Below, piece after piece: positions 24,988-34,148 of a stretch of DNA of 64,000 nt (the stretch's first letter is position 1; each line of letters starts with the position of its first letter). The notes under the pieces are model-generated. The model saw only the letters and a list, made by a program, of their open reading frames with translations, searched no databases and had not been told where the DNA came from. Source of the stretch: JAEUOS01 sp040382235 (lineage in GTDB: Bacteria; Pseudomonadota; Gammaproteobacteria; Burkholderiales; JAEUOS01); the NCBI GenBank assembly GCA_040382235.1, contig JBEIFV010000009.1, forward strand, positions 1 to 64,000, in the 5' to 3' direction. The position numbers and the translations under genes were made by a program.

Positions 24988-25806
24988 CTACCGTCCTGCG
25001 TGCATGCCGGTGCGTTCGAGAAAGCGCCGCAGCGCCCGCGAACACTCAAGCGCATGCGAAAACGGCAGCCCGTGCCGCGCATGTTCGAACACCTGAAAAG
25101 ACGAGTTCGGCAACAGGCTGTGCAGTTCCGCCATCACGGAAACCGGAATGAACGGACTGCCGTCGCCATGCATCAGGAGCGTGGGGCAGCGAATCTCCTT
25201 CAGTGACGCCGGGAGATTCGTTCCGATCAGTACCGCCAGCGCATCAAGAATCGAGTCCCGCGTCCACATCTCTTGCGCCTGGGCGAACCAGGCGCGTTCG
25301 GCGGGATCCAGCGCATCGTCATGAAACCGGCCGCGCATGAACTCGTCCGACCAGGCCTTGATGCCCTGCGTGTCGATCCGCTCCCGCCATTCGTTCGCCC
25401 GCTGGATCGTGGACCCAATGTGGGCGCCATTGCTGACGGTCAAAGTCCTGATCCGCTGCGGCATCGTCAAGCCACATTTCAGCACGACGGTCCCGCCGAT
25501 CGACTCGCCCACCAGATGAAATTCGTCCAGCTCCGCCGCATCTGCTACGGCTCGCACGTCATCCACAAGAAGATCAAGCGACCAGTCGAAGCGCGCGTTC
25601 GGATCATGTGACTTGCCGTATCCACGCATATCGAACACGACAACTTTGTACCTGTCGCTGAGCGCGGGAAGCCACTTCTGCCAAATGCCCGGCGAAGCCC
25701 CGATGCCATGATGGAAAAGGATGGTTTCGCCAGGTGCGTGCCATGGCGCCACCTGGTTGATCACTTCGAAGTGCAGCTTGCCGGACTTGGCTTGGGCAAA
25801 GGGCAT
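24988..25806 (-). CDS. Alpha/beta-fold hydrolase
   Basis: 272 residues. Features are the HG motif FHHGIGASPGIW, the nucleophile elbow LVGESIGGTVVL (Ser), the Asp region LMHGDGSPFIP and the terminal His in EHARHGLPF. The sequence resembles 3-oxoadipate enol-lactonase/haloperoxidase-like hydrolases, but nothing nearby supports a beta-ketoadipate role. It converges with the metallopeptidase gene. The short gap between them (24917-24987) is very GC-rich with small palindromes. Substrate unknown. Confidence 0.86.
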   Translation of the reverse strand: MPFAQAKSGKLHFEVINQVAPWHAPGETILFHHGIGASPGIWQKWLPALSDRYKVVVFDMRGYGKSHDPNARFDWSLDLLVDDVRAVADAAELDEFHLVGESIGGTVVLKCGLTMPQRIRTLTVSNGAHIGSTIQRANEWRERIDTQGIKAWSDEFMRGRFHDDALDPAERAWFAQAQEMWTRDSILDALAVLIGTNLPASLKEIRCPTLLMHGDGSPFIPVSVMAELHSLLPNSSFQVFEHARHGLPFSHALECSRALRRFLERTGMHAGR

Positions 25807-25918
25807 GATTCATTTCCGGCGAGAGTGGGGAGACATTCCGATCAAACCACAACAGACGACACAGCAAAGTTCTGGTGCAGGAGTTCCGGTGCGGGTCACT
25901 TGGTTGTGGCCAAGAATA

Positions 25919-26215
25919 TCAGCGCCGCACATTCTGCCGTTGCCGATACCAGCGCAATACAAGAATCGAATCCCGCGTGACCCGATAGTTCACGCTATGG
26001 CCGGTATTCGGAATCGCGTAGACCCTGCGGCCGGCGACCACACCCGGCGTTCCCATCTGCGGCTGGACTTGCAGCAATCCGAGACTCTTGGCTACTCGCC
26101 TCGCAACGAGCGCTGCAGTCTCGACATCCTCGTCCGCAATCCGCCCAAGGGTTGCCTCATAAGCCTCCCGTGCGGGGCGAGCCCATTCAAGCCGCCTTAG
26201 TTGAGTGTCGGCCAC
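25919..26215 (-). CDS. ParE/RelE-family toxin
   Basis: 98 residues from a GTG start. The layout RRLEWARPAREAYEATLGRI, then a helical middle, then GRRVYAIPNTGHSVNYRV and ILVLRWYRQRQNVRR matches the RelE/ParE fold, with basic and aromatic residues at the C-terminus. Such toxins inhibit gyrase or cleave mRNA. It overlaps the upstream antitoxin gene by 29 bases, indicating coupled expression. It appears intact. Confidence 0.82.
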   Translation of the reverse strand: MADTQLRRLEWARPAREAYEATLGRIADEDVETAALVARRVAKSLGLLQVQPQMGTPGVVAGRRVYAIPNTGHSVNYRVTRDSILVLRWYRQRQNVRR

Positions 26216-26462
26216 GCGCAGCCTCGATTATCTTCGCGGTACCGCGCACAACTTCCGCATGTGGCACGGCGCCATAGGTCAAAACATCGCGTTCGGCAGC
26301 GAGCGTTTCCAGAATATCCCGCTCAACCGCTTCGAAACCATCGCGCAAAACAAACCTCAGCATTGAACGAGGAGTGCGGCCGGCCAGAGCCGCCAGCCGC
26401 TCAAGTCGCTTCTGGTCGCCTTTTGCCAACGCAAGCATTTCCGGGGTACTGGGAGCATTCAT
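26187..26462 (-). CDS. Antitoxin of ParD/CopG-like type
   Basis: 91 residues, first gene of the pair with the ParE-like toxin. The N-terminal half (LALAKGDQKRLERLAALAGR, TPRSMLRFVLRDGFEAVERD) resembles a ribbon-helix-helix DNA-binding unit followed by an amphipathic helix. The rest (VPHAEVVRGTAKIIEAARGR) would wrap the toxin. RHH antitoxins usually autorepress; no palindrome was confirmed upstream. Confidence 0.75.
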   Translation of the reverse strand: MNAPSTPEMLALAKGDQKRLERLAALAGRTPRSMLRFVLRDGFEAVERDILETLAAERDVLTYGAVPHAEVVRGTAKIIEAARGRHSTKAA

Positions 26463-26576
26463 GACAACTCCTGAGCAACTTGCCTAGAACCAAGAAATCC
26501 ACAATCCGCATCCACCAAAACGTACCACGAGCACTTTCGATAGCCTTGTCCCAAAACCAATCTGGACGCAACGAAA

Positions 26577-26780
26577 TTATCCGTCCACGATGCGCTTGCG
26601 CGCCTCCGCCCACGAGGTGGTGGGTGCCCCCGCATCAAGCGCAAAAACGCGACGACGAATTTCGATGGCTTGCGGAACTTCGGCATCGGCGTCAACCGTC
26701 GTTTCGGTTGCCGACGCTGCGAGCGCTGCGGAAAACAACCGTGCCGCTTCCACCAAAAAATGATCCGAAATTCTGACCAT
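26577..26780 (-). CDS. Small hypothetical protein, possible orphan antitoxin
   Basis: 67 residues. The end ALDAGAPTTSWAEARKRIVDG resembles the C-terminus of addiction-module antitoxins, and the N-terminal part is a single amphipathic helix (DHFLVEAARLFSAALAASA). It begins three bases after the stop of the upstream 70-residue ORF, so the two are probably one transcript. No toxin follows in the next 110 bases. Function is a guess. Confidence 0.45.
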   Translation of the reverse strand: MVRISDHFLVEAARLFSAALAASATETTVDADAEVPQAIEIRRRVFALDAGAPTTSWAEARKRIVDG

Positions 26781-26783
26781 TTC

Positions 26784-26996
26784 TCATTTCTCGAAAACAC
26801 ACATAGAGAAAAACTCGAACCCGGTACCGTTTAGCTCCTTCACGAAATCGGATTCCGCAAATACGCCATCGCCAGTGGCCACGTGCACTCGCCCGATACG
26901 CCCCTTGGAAAGATCGTTCGCCGCCGCAAGCAACTCCGCATTCAAATCTCGCGCAGCATCACGCATGCGCCTTGTGCTCTCAGTCAATTTTGGCAT
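26784..26996 (-). CDS. Small hypothetical protein
   Basis: 70 residues, not recognised. The N-terminal 30 residues are charged and helical (MPKLTESTRRMRDAARDLNA); the rest suggests short strands (GRIGRVHVATGDGVFAESDF, GFEFFSMCVFEK). It lies just upstream of the 67-residue ORF. The surrounding DNA is less GC-rich than the window average, which fits a recently acquired toxin-antitoxin-like segment. It could also be non-coding. Confidence 0.4.
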   Translation of the reverse strand: MPKLTESTRRMRDAARDLNAELLAAANDLSKGRIGRVHVATGDGVFAESDFVKELNGTGFEFFSMCVFEK

Positions 26997-27240
26997 GATC
27001 GATCAAATCCCTGAGCTTTAGTAGAGTCTTTATCGCAATGTTCGTTCGGGCACTCTTTTGGATCTTGTCGCTAAAGTTGAAACTTAAATCGACCCGGGTA
27101 CCTTTCTTACGGTACCAGCGCTATTCGGAAGATCGAATAACCCTCTGTCAACTCCGCCTACAGAGATCTGCTCGAAAAAGAATCGCCAATAGGGCGCCTC
27201 GCGCATGCGTGTCCCGGTAGTTTCCATTGCAGTTATCCGC

Positions 27241-28761
27241 TTACCCCAACGTCGGCATATTCAACCGCGGCCCCACCTCGGTCGTCGTCCAACGCGTAGT
27301 CACCACCTTCGGCCGCGTGTAGAACCGCACCCCGTCCATCCCATGGACGGAATAGTCGCCAAACAGCGAAGCCTTCCACCCGCCAAACGAGAAAAACGCC
27401 ATCGGCACCGGAATCGGCACGTTGATTCCCACCATGCCGACCTCAATCTCGGTCTCGAACTTGCGCGCGGCGCCGCCGGAGGCTGTGAATAGCGCAGTGC
27501 CGTTGGCGTAGGGGCAGGCGTTCACCAGCTTGATGGCTTCTTCGAGCGACTCGACGCGCAGCACCGAGAGCACCGGGCCGAAGATTTCGTCTTTGTAGAT
27601 GCTCATCTCGGGCTTGACGTTGTCGAACAGCGTGGTACCCAGGTAGAAGCCGTTCTCGTAGCCGGGCACGACTTTGCCGCGGCCATCCATCACCAGCGTC
27701 GCGCCTTCCTTGGCGCCGGCGTCGATATAGCCTTTGACCTTGTCGCGGTGTGCCTTGGTGACCAGCGGGCCCATTTCCACGCCCTGCTTGTCGCCGGGGC
27801 CTACTTCGATTTTCAGGGCTTTTTCCTTGACCTTGGCGACCAGTGCGTCGCCGATGCCGCCTACCGCGACCACCACCGAGATCGCCATGCAGCGCTCGCC
27901 GGCGGAGCCGTAGCCGGCGCCTACCAGGGCGTCGGCGGCGAAGTCGAGGTCGGCGTCCGGCAGCACCACGGCGTGGTTTTTGGCTCCCCCTAAGGCCTGC
28001 ACGCGCTTGCCGTTCTTGGCGCAGGTTTCGTAGATGTATTGCGCGATCGGGGTGGAGCCTACGAAGGAGATGGCTTTCACGTCCGGGTGGTGGAGCAGGC
28101 TGTCCACCGCCTCCTTGTCGCCATGCACCACGTTGAACACGCCGTCGGGCAGGCCGGCTTCCTTGAAGAGTTCCGCCATGCGCATGGAGCAGGAGGGCAC
28201 CTTCTCCGAGGGCTTCAGCACGAAGGTGTTGCCGGTGGCAATCGCGACCGGGAACATCCACAGCGGCACCATCGCCGGGAAGTTGAAGGGGGTGATGCCG
28301 GCGCACACGCCGAGCGGCTGGCGCAGCGTGTGGCAATCCACATCGGTGCCGACGTTCTCGGAATGCTCGCCTTTTTGCAGGTGCGGTATGCCGCAGGCGA
28401 ATTCGATCACCTCGATGCCGCGCGTGACCGACCCCACGGCGTCAGGCACGGTCTTGCCGTGCTCTTCGCTTGCCAGCACGGCCAGTTCATGGGTGTGGGC
28501 CTGCATCAGGGCCAGGAACTTCTGCATCACGCGCGCGCGGCGCAAGGGCGGGGTGGCGCGCCAGGCGGGGAAGGCGGCTTTGGCGGCCTGCACGGCGCTG
28601 TCGATGTCTTTCGCGTTGGCGAAGGCCACGCGCTTGGTGACCTGCCCGCTGGCCGGGTTGGTGACTTCGCCGCTGCGGCTGCTGGTGGCTTCGACGCGGG
28701 CGTTGTTGATCCAGTAGCCGACGGTGGGGGTCAGGAGTTTGCTGTCTACGGGTTGGTTCAT
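27241..28761 (-). CDS. mmsA: CoA-acylating methylmalonate-semialdehyde dehydrogenase
   Basis: 506 residues from ATG 28761; longer upstream frames lack the family N-terminus. This ALDH-family enzyme converts (methyl)malonate semialdehyde to propionyl- or acetyl-CoA with NAD in valine, inositol and beta-alanine breakdown. The nucleophile Cys is in GSAGERCMAIS, and QALGGAKNHAVV has Asn/Lys where other ALDHs carry the general-base Glu, typical of the CoA-dependent branch. TPFNFPAMVPLWMFPVAIA and KPSEKVP are also diagnostic. No mmsB or valine-pathway genes are adjacent. Confidence 0.94.
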   Translation of the reverse strand: MNQPVDSKLLTPTVGYWINNARVEATSSRSGEVTNPASGQVTKRVAFANAKDIDSAVQAAKAAFPAWRATPPLRRARVMQKFLALMQAHTHELAVLASEEHGKTVPDAVGSVTRGIEVIEFACGIPHLQKGEHSENVGTDVDCHTLRQPLGVCAGITPFNFPAMVPLWMFPVAIATGNTFVLKPSEKVPSCSMRMAELFKEAGLPDGVFNVVHGDKEAVDSLLHHPDVKAISFVGSTPIAQYIYETCAKNGKRVQALGGAKNHAVVLPDADLDFAADALVGAGYGSAGERCMAISVVVAVGGIGDALVAKVKEKALKIEVGPGDKQGVEMGPLVTKAHRDKVKGYIDAGAKEGATLVMDGRGKVVPGYENGFYLGTTLFDNVKPEMSIYKDEIFGPVLSVLRVESLEEAIKLVNACPYANGTALFTASGGAARKFETEIEVGMVGINVPIPVPMAFFSFGGWKASLFGDYSVHGMDGVRFYTRPKVVTTRWTTTEVGPRLNMPTLG

Positions 28762-29078
28762 GATGCTTTCGTCTCCGGGTGGCGCAATGCGTGGCAAATA
28801 TGTCGATTCTAGCCAGTCGGACATGCGTGCGCCCAAATACCGGTCGAAACTTGCCGGCGACCATGTCCTGGCGCGCCGTTGAGCGCATGGCCGCATTTCC
28901 CAAAATCGCAACAACGATCCGTTCAGCACCGGACCATGAGGCAGTCGCAATTTGCGACCACCTCCGCCCCTCCCCATGCATCAGCTACAACATGAAATCG
29001 CCGGGCAAGCGCACAGCACGACTTCCGGCTGATGCTCCGGTGATGCAGCAAATCGCCCAACCGACAGCGGCCTTGAAC
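28762..29078. other. Intergenic region, no gene recognised
   Basis: About 320 bases upstream of mmsA and downstream of the zinc-ribbon gene (both on the minus strand). It should hold the mmsA promoter, but I could not pick out a convincing -35/-10 pair. Overlapping frames are not supported. Confidence 0.45.
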
Positions 29079-29339
29079 TCAGGCCTCGGCCTTGTCCACC
29101 ACCCGCTCATGCAGGCCCGCGTCCTCGCCCTCCGGAAAACGGTACCAGTCCTTGTGCGGCGAGCGCTTCAGGCAATCCAGGCACATGGTGGTGCGCCAGG
29201 CCTTGCCGCAGCCTGGGCACACGCCGCCGGTCCAGAAAGTGTTCCACTGCGTGCCGCAGGTCGGCAGGCACGACCAGCGACTTTCCGGCCTGGGGCGCCA
29301 GGCGCATTTCGGGCAGCGGATTTCCGGCTCTTTTTTCAT
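29079..29339 (-). CDS. Small zinc-ribbon protein
   Basis: 86 residues with Cys pairs spaced as in zinc ribbons: CPKC (9-12), CLPTC (24-28), CPGC (41-44) and CLDC (53-56), enough for two zinc sites. The remainder is rich in Trp and basic residues (KDWYRFPEG). It looks like a conserved small cytoplasmic protein of unknown role, perhaps protein- or nucleic-acid-binding. It starts with ATG AAA AAA GAG on the minus strand and is divergent from the ABC operon. Confidence 0.75.
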   Translation of the reverse strand: MKKEPEIRCPKCAWRPRPESRWSCLPTCGTQWNTFWTGGVCPGCGKAWRTTMCLDCLKRSPHKDWYRFPEGEDAGLHERVVDKAEA

Positions 29340-29484
29340 GCGGCGATTCTAGGGGATTGACCATGCCGCCGGCCGGCAAAAAAGGCCGGCGAGCGCGCGG
29401 CGCCGGGCTTTGACGCACGTCAAGCGGTGCGGCCAGGGGCAGGGCTATTCTCGAACCTGGCTGCCGCGCACCGGCGCGCGCCAA

Positions 29485-30225
29485 ATGCCCATGCCCGCGG
29501 ACCCCACGCCTCCCCCTGCCCATGACCCGGTATTTCGCGCCCGCGGCGTCTGCAAGAGCTATCGCATGGGCGAGGTCGTGGTCAACGCGCTGACCGCGGT
29601 CGATCTCGACCTGTTCCCGGCCGAGTTCGTGGTGCTGCTGGGTGCTTCCGGCAGCGGCAAATCGACCCTGCTCAACATCCTGGGTGGGCTCGACCGGCCG
29701 ACCACCGGCAGCGTGCATTACCGCGACCATGACCTCACGCGTGCCGGTGACGACGAGTTGACGCGCTACCGGCGCGAACATGTCGGGTTCGTGTTCCAGT
29801 TCTACAACCTGATCCCCAGCCTCACTGCCGAGGAAAACGTCGCGCTGGTCACGGAGATCGCGGCCCACCCCATGGCCCCGTCCGCCGCGCTGGCACTGGT
29901 CGGCCTTGAAGCGCGCGCCGAACATTTCCCGGCGCAACTGTCCGGCGGCGAGCAGCAACGGGTGGCGATCGCCCGCGCGGTGGCCAAGCGGCCCGACGTG
30001 CTGCTGTGCGACGAGCCCACCGGCGCGCTCGACTACAGCACCGGCAAGCTGGTGCTCGAGGTGCTGGAGCGGGTCAATCGGGATCTCGGCACCATCACGG
30101 TGGTGATCACCCACAACGCTGCGATCGCAGCCATGGCGCACCGCGTGATCAGCATCAGCAGCGGGCGCATCGTGGAAGACCGGCGCAACGCCGTGCGCGC
30201 CAGCCCGGCGCAATTGACGTGGTGA
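29485..30225 (+). CDS. ABC transporter ATP-binding protein, MacB/LolD type
   Basis: 246 residues. Walker A is GASGSGKST, the Q-loop is FVFQFYNLIPSL, the signature is LSGGEQQR and Walker B is LLCDEPTGALD, followed by the His switch in VITHNAA. The sequence is of the MacB/LolD/FtsE class that pairs with FtsX-like permeases. Its TGA overlaps the GTG of the permease (GTGA). An extended N-terminus from an upstream start is possible; ATG 29485 is the first convincing codon although its SD is weak. Confidence 0.92.
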   Translation: MPMPADPTPPPAHDPVFRARGVCKSYRMGEVVVNALTAVDLDLFPAEFVVLLGASGSGKSTLLNILGGLDRPTTGSVHYRDHDLTRAGDDELTRYRREHVGFVFQFYNLIPSLTAEENVALVTEIAAHPMAPSAALALVGLEARAEHFPAQLSGGEQQRVAIARAVAKRPDVLLCDEPTGALDYSTGKLVLEVLERVNRDLGTITVVITHNAAIAAMAHRVISISSGRIVEDRRNAVRASPAQLTW

Positions 30226-32627
30226 AGCAGCCTGCACACCCGTCCGGCGGCGCGCTGCGCCGGCTGCGCGCACCCGCGCGCATGCTGCTGCGCGACCTCT
30301 GGCACCTGCGCGGCCAGGTGATTGCCGCGGCGCTGGTGGTGGCCTGCGGCGTGGCGTCGCTGGTCGCCACGCGCAGCACCTACCACTCGCTCACCGTGAC
30401 GCAGGCGAACTACTATGCCAGCCAGCGCTTCGCCGATGTGTTCGCACGCCTGCACAAGGCGCCCGAGGGCGTGGCCGCGGCGATCCGCGAAATCCCCGGC
30501 GTGGCCGAGGTGCGCACCCGGGTGGTGATGGACGTCACCCTCGACGTGCCGGGGCTGGCGGAGCCGGCGGTGGGTCGGCTGGTGTCGCTGCCGGAAAACC
30601 CCGCCGCCATGCTCAACGGCGTGTTCCTGGCCGCCGGGCGCCTTCCGGAACCCGGCGCCGCTAGCGAGGTCCTGGCCAGCCAGGCCTTCGCCCTCGCCAA
30701 CCAGCTCAAGCCCGGCGACCGTTTCGGTGCGATCCTCAACGGCCGCTGGAAGGAATTGACCATCGTCGGCATCGCGCTTTCACCGGAATACATCTACGAG
30801 GTCGGGCGTGGCATGCTGTTTCCCGACAACCGGCGCTTCGGCGTGCTGTGGGTGGCGCAGACGGCCATGGCCCCGGTCTTCAGCATGGAGGGGGCGTTCA
30901 ACGACGTGGTGCTCGCCCTCGCCGCCGACGCGGCCCTGCCGGAGGTTCTGGGGCGCCTCGACCGCCTGCTCGAGCGCTACGGCGGTTTGGCCGCCTACGG
31001 CCGCGAAGAGCAGGCCTCGCACCGCTTCCTGTCCGATGAGCTGTCCGAAATCCGCATCATGACCACCTTCATTCCGGCCCTGTTCCTGGGTGTCGCGGCG
31101 TTTTTGCTGTACGTGACGCTGTCGCGCCTGGTGACCCTGCAGCGCGCGCAGATCGGGCTGCTCAAGGCTTTCGGCTACGCCGATACCGCCGTCGGCGCCT
31201 ACTACCTGCAATTCGCGCTGGCCAGCGTCGGCGCCGGCCTCTTAGTCGGTATTCCCGCAGGCCTGGCGCTGGGCCGGCTGCTGGTGGCGGTGTATCGCGA
31301 CTACTTTCATTTTCCGCACCTGGAACTGATCGTCGATGCGCGCCTCCTGCTGCTGGTGGCCGCCGTCGGCATGGCCGCGGCGGTGGCCGGCGCGCTGGCC
31401 GCGGTACGCCGGGCGGTGCGGCTGGCACCGGCGGAAGCGATGCGCCCCGAAGCGCCGGCCGGCTTTCGCGCCGGCCTCTTCGAACGCCTGCAACTGCTGC
31501 AGGCAGCCGGCCCCGCGCTGCGCATGCTGGTGCGCAACGTCGCGCGCAAGCCGGTACGCGCACTGCTCTCGATCACCGGCATCGCGCTGGCGGTAGGCCT
31601 GATGCTGGCCGGACGCTTCACCTATGACGCGGTCAATCACCTGCTGAGCGTGCATTTCGACCACACCCAGCGCGACGATGCGACCGTGCTGTTCAATGAA
31701 GCGCTGGCGGCGGCCGCCGGGTTCGACCTGGCGCGCCTGCCCGGCGTGCTGCGCGCCGAGACCTTCCGCCTGGCGCCGGCGCGCCTCTCCAATGGGCAGC
31801 GCTCGAAGCGGGTCGAGATCACCGGCCTGGCGCCGGATGCCTCCATGCGCCGCCTTGTCGGCCGCAACCTGGAACAGGCGAGCCTGCCAGCCGAAGGCCT
31901 GGTGCTCGGCAGCAAGCTGGCGCAGATCCTGGGCGTCACCGCAGGCATGCCGCTTCAGGTCGAGATCCTCGACGGCGCGCGCTCAAGCGCGCGCATCGCA
32001 GTGGCGGCACTGGTCGACGAGATGCTGGGACTGAACGCATATATGGATCAGGACGCTCTGGCGCGCCTGTTGCGGGAGGACCGCGCCATCTCGGGCGCCT
32101 GGTTGCGGGTGGACCCGCAGGCAGCAGGCGAACTCTACGCCCGCCTCAAGCGCATGCCCGCCGTGGCCGGGGTGGCGATCCGCGGCGTGATGCAACAGAG
32201 CATTCGCGACACCATGGATCGCAGCTTCGTCTTCTTCAGCGCCATCCTGCTCGGCTTCGCCTGCGTGATCGTCGCCGGCATGGTCTACAACGGCGCGCGC
32301 ATCGCCCTCTCGGAGCGCGGCCACGAACTGGCGAGCCTGCGCGTGCTCGGCTTCGCGCACCGCGAGATCGTGGCGATTTTCATCGGCGAACAGGCCTTGC
32401 TGACCCTGATCGCGATTCCGGCCGGGCTGGCGACCGGCTATGGCCTGTGCGCCCTGCTGGTACCGGTATTCGACCGCGAGATGTTCCGCCTGCCGCTGGT
32501 GATCGCTGCGCCGACCTGGGTCTATCCGGTGCTGGCGGCGCTGGCGTCGGCGGCCGTGTCTGGCCTGGCGGTGGCACGCCGGCTGCGAACCCTGGACCTG
32601 GTGGCAGTTCTCAAGACCCGCGAGTGA
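30222..32627 (+). CDS. FtsX-like ABC transporter permease, duplicated
   Basis: 801 residues from GTG 30222, overlapping the ATPase gene by 4 bases. One hydrophobic helix near the N-terminus (QVIAAALVVACGVASLVA) is followed by a large extracytoplasmic domain, a three-helix FtsX unit at about 285-410, a fourth helix at about 455 with a second extracytoplasmic domain, and a final FtsX unit at about 680-795. Such double-FtsX permeases of about 800 residues work as mechanotransmission pumps on lipids, peptides or lipoproteins. With the downstream HlyD-type adaptor it forms a complete inner-membrane/periplasmic export module; the outer-membrane channel is not here. Confidence 0.88.
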   Translation: MKQPAHPSGGALRRLRAPARMLLRDLWHLRGQVIAAALVVACGVASLVATRSTYHSLTVTQANYYASQRFADVFARLHKAPEGVAAAIREIPGVAEVRTRVVMDVTLDVPGLAEPAVGRLVSLPENPAAMLNGVFLAAGRLPEPGAASEVLASQAFALANQLKPGDRFGAILNGRWKELTIVGIALSPEYIYEVGRGMLFPDNRRFGVLWVAQTAMAPVFSMEGAFNDVVLALAADAALPEVLGRLDRLLERYGGLAAYGREEQASHRFLSDELSEIRIMTTFIPALFLGVAAFLLYVTLSRLVTLQRAQIGLLKAFGYADTAVGAYYLQFALASVGAGLLVGIPAGLALGRLLVAVYRDYFHFPHLELIVDARLLLLVAAVGMAAAVAGALAAVRRAVRLAPAEAMRPEAPAGFRAGLFERLQLLQAAGPALRMLVRNVARKPVRALLSITGIALAVGLMLAGRFTYDAVNHLLSVHFDHTQRDDATVLFNEALAAAAGFDLARLPGVLRAETFRLAPARLSNGQRSKRVEITGLAPDASMRRLVGRNLEQASLPAEGLVLGSKLAQILGVTAGMPLQVEILDGARSSARIAVAALVDEMLGLNAYMDQDALARLLREDRAISGAWLRVDPQAAGELYARLKRMPAVAGVAIRGVMQQSIRDTMDRSFVFFSAILLGFACVIVAGMVYNGARIALSERGHELASLRVLGFAHREIVAIFIGEQALLTLIAIPAGLATGYGLCALLVPVFDREMFRLPLVIAAPTWVYPVLAALASAAVSGLAVARRLRTLDLVAVLKTRE

Positions 32628-32631
32628 AACC

Positions 32632-33792
32632 ATGGCAAACCTGACCTGGCGCAAATTCATCTACATGGTGTGCATATTGGCTGCGCTCGCGGCCGCCCTT
32701 GCACTGCTGCGCCCGGCGCCGCTCGCAGCCGATCTTGTGCAAGTCGGCACCGGCCCGCTGGAATTGAGCATCAATGACCAGGGCGAAACCCGCAGCCACG
32801 ATCGTTTCGTGCTGGCCGCGCCGGTGGCCGGCCGCCTGCAGCGCATCGGACTGCATGACGGTGATACGGTCAGCGCGAACCAGGTGGTGGCGCGTATCGC
32901 CGCGGTGCCCTTGAGCGCGCGAGAGCGCGACGAACTGGCGGCGCGTGTGGCAGCGGCCGAGGCGCTTACGCGTGAAGCCCAGCAGCGCGCAAGGCATGCC
33001 GAGGACGATGCCGCGCAGGCGGCCCGCGACCGCGCACGCACAGAGCAACTGGTGCAACAGGGCTTCATGTCGCCGCAGGCGGTCGAACGCGCGCGCAATG
33101 CCGAGACCACCGGCGCCAACGAGGCAGAGGCTGCGCGCCACAAGGCGCGCGCGGCGGCGGCCGAAGTGCGGCTCGCGCGCGCAGGCCTGGCGGCGGAGCG
33201 CGGCACCCTGGTCGAAGTGCGCGCGCCGGCAGCCGGGCGCATCCTGCGCATCGCCGAAGCCAGCGAGCGCGTGGTGGCGGCCGGCGCGCCGATCATGACC
33301 ATCGGCGACTTGTCCCGCCTGGAGATCGTGATCGAGCTGCTGTCCTCCGACGCGGTGAAGGTCAAGCCCGGCATGCCCGTGCTGCTCGAGCGCTGGGGCG
33401 GCCCGGGCGCGCTCAAAGCCAGGGTGCGCGGCATCGAGCCGCATGCTTTCACCAAGGTGTCGGCACTGGGTATCGAGGAAAAGCGCACCAACGTGATCGC
33501 CGAGTTCATCGATCCGCCCGGGCCGCTGGGCGATGGCTTCCGTGTCAACGCACGCATCGTCACCTGGCGCTCCGAGGCAGTGTTGAAGGCACCGGCGAGC
33601 GCACTGTTCCGTTGCGAGCAAGCCTGGTGCGCCTTTGCGATCGACAATGGCCGCGCCCGGCGCCGGGTGGTGGAGGTGGGGCATCGCAATGATCTCGACG
33701 CGCAGATTCTGGGCGGCCTGGGCGAGGGCGAATCGGTGATCCGTTTTCCCGGCAACCAGGTAAGCGACGGTACCCGGGTCAGGCCACGCTGA
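32632..33792 (+). CDS. HlyD/MacA-family periplasmic adaptor protein
   Basis: 386 residues, starting four bases after the permease stop. One N-terminal membrane anchor (KFIYMVCILAALAAALALL) is followed by a lipoyl-like half-motif (FVLAAPVAGRLQRIGLHDGD), an alpha-hairpin rich in Ala/Arg/Glu (about 85-180) and the returning half (LVEVRAPAAGRILRIAEASE), then beta-barrel segments. This is the membrane-fusion protein of tripartite exporters, linking the FtsX permease to an outer-membrane channel. Gene order ATPase-permease-adaptor differs from the common macA-macB order. Confidence 0.9.
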   Translation: MANLTWRKFIYMVCILAALAAALALLRPAPLAADLVQVGTGPLELSINDQGETRSHDRFVLAAPVAGRLQRIGLHDGDTVSANQVVARIAAVPLSARERDELAARVAAAEALTREAQQRARHAEDDAAQAARDRARTEQLVQQGFMSPQAVERARNAETTGANEAEAARHKARAAAAEVRLARAGLAAERGTLVEVRAPAAGRILRIAEASERVVAAGAPIMTIGDLSRLEIVIELLSSDAVKVKPGMPVLLERWGGPGALKARVRGIEPHAFTKVSALGIEEKRTNVIAEFIDPPGPLGDGFRVNARIVTWRSEAVLKAPASALFRCEQAWCAFAIDNGRARRRVVEVGHRNDLDAQILGGLGEGESVIRFPGNQVSDGTRVRPR

Positions 33793-34148
33793 GCGGCGCG
33801 CAATCCCGTCCGCAGAGCGAACTGCAAGCGCACATCGGATATCGCATGGGCCGTCCGGCAATCGCGGCGGCCACTTTTTCGGCAACCAGGCGCGTCGCCC
33901 TGGTAGTACCGGGCGCCGCGTTACGACTCTTGGAAAGCCCGGCAAGACAACAGGGTTAACCCCGAGTGAAAAGCAATGGACATGGATTAGTCCAAGAAAA
34001 CATCATCCTGCTCCATGCCACGACTCCGGTGCACTCTTACACTTCCGGGTTGCGCTTGTATCAACTCACGCCATCGCATGGAATAATGCGCGAGTAATTT
34101 TGTCTGGCCTTGAACCCCGCCCCGCATCACACACCCCAGGAGATACCG
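33793..34148. other. Intergenic region upstream of the dienelactone hydrolase
   Basis: About 355 bases. It separates the export operon from the Tat-exported hydrolase and presumably holds the hydrolase promoter. AT content rises toward 34080-34105 (GGAATAATGCGCGAGTAAT), but no confident box pair was found. No gene is supported. Confidence 0.45.

Noticed and set aside
21903..25045. Two long minus-strand frames over the caspase and metallopeptidase genes
   Set aside because: The opposite strand holds intact catalytic motifs and SDs; these frames have none.
26401..26613. 70-codon minus-strand frame between small ORFs
   Set aside because: Overlaps two better-supported genes and has no SD or domain; kept out as a likely shadow.
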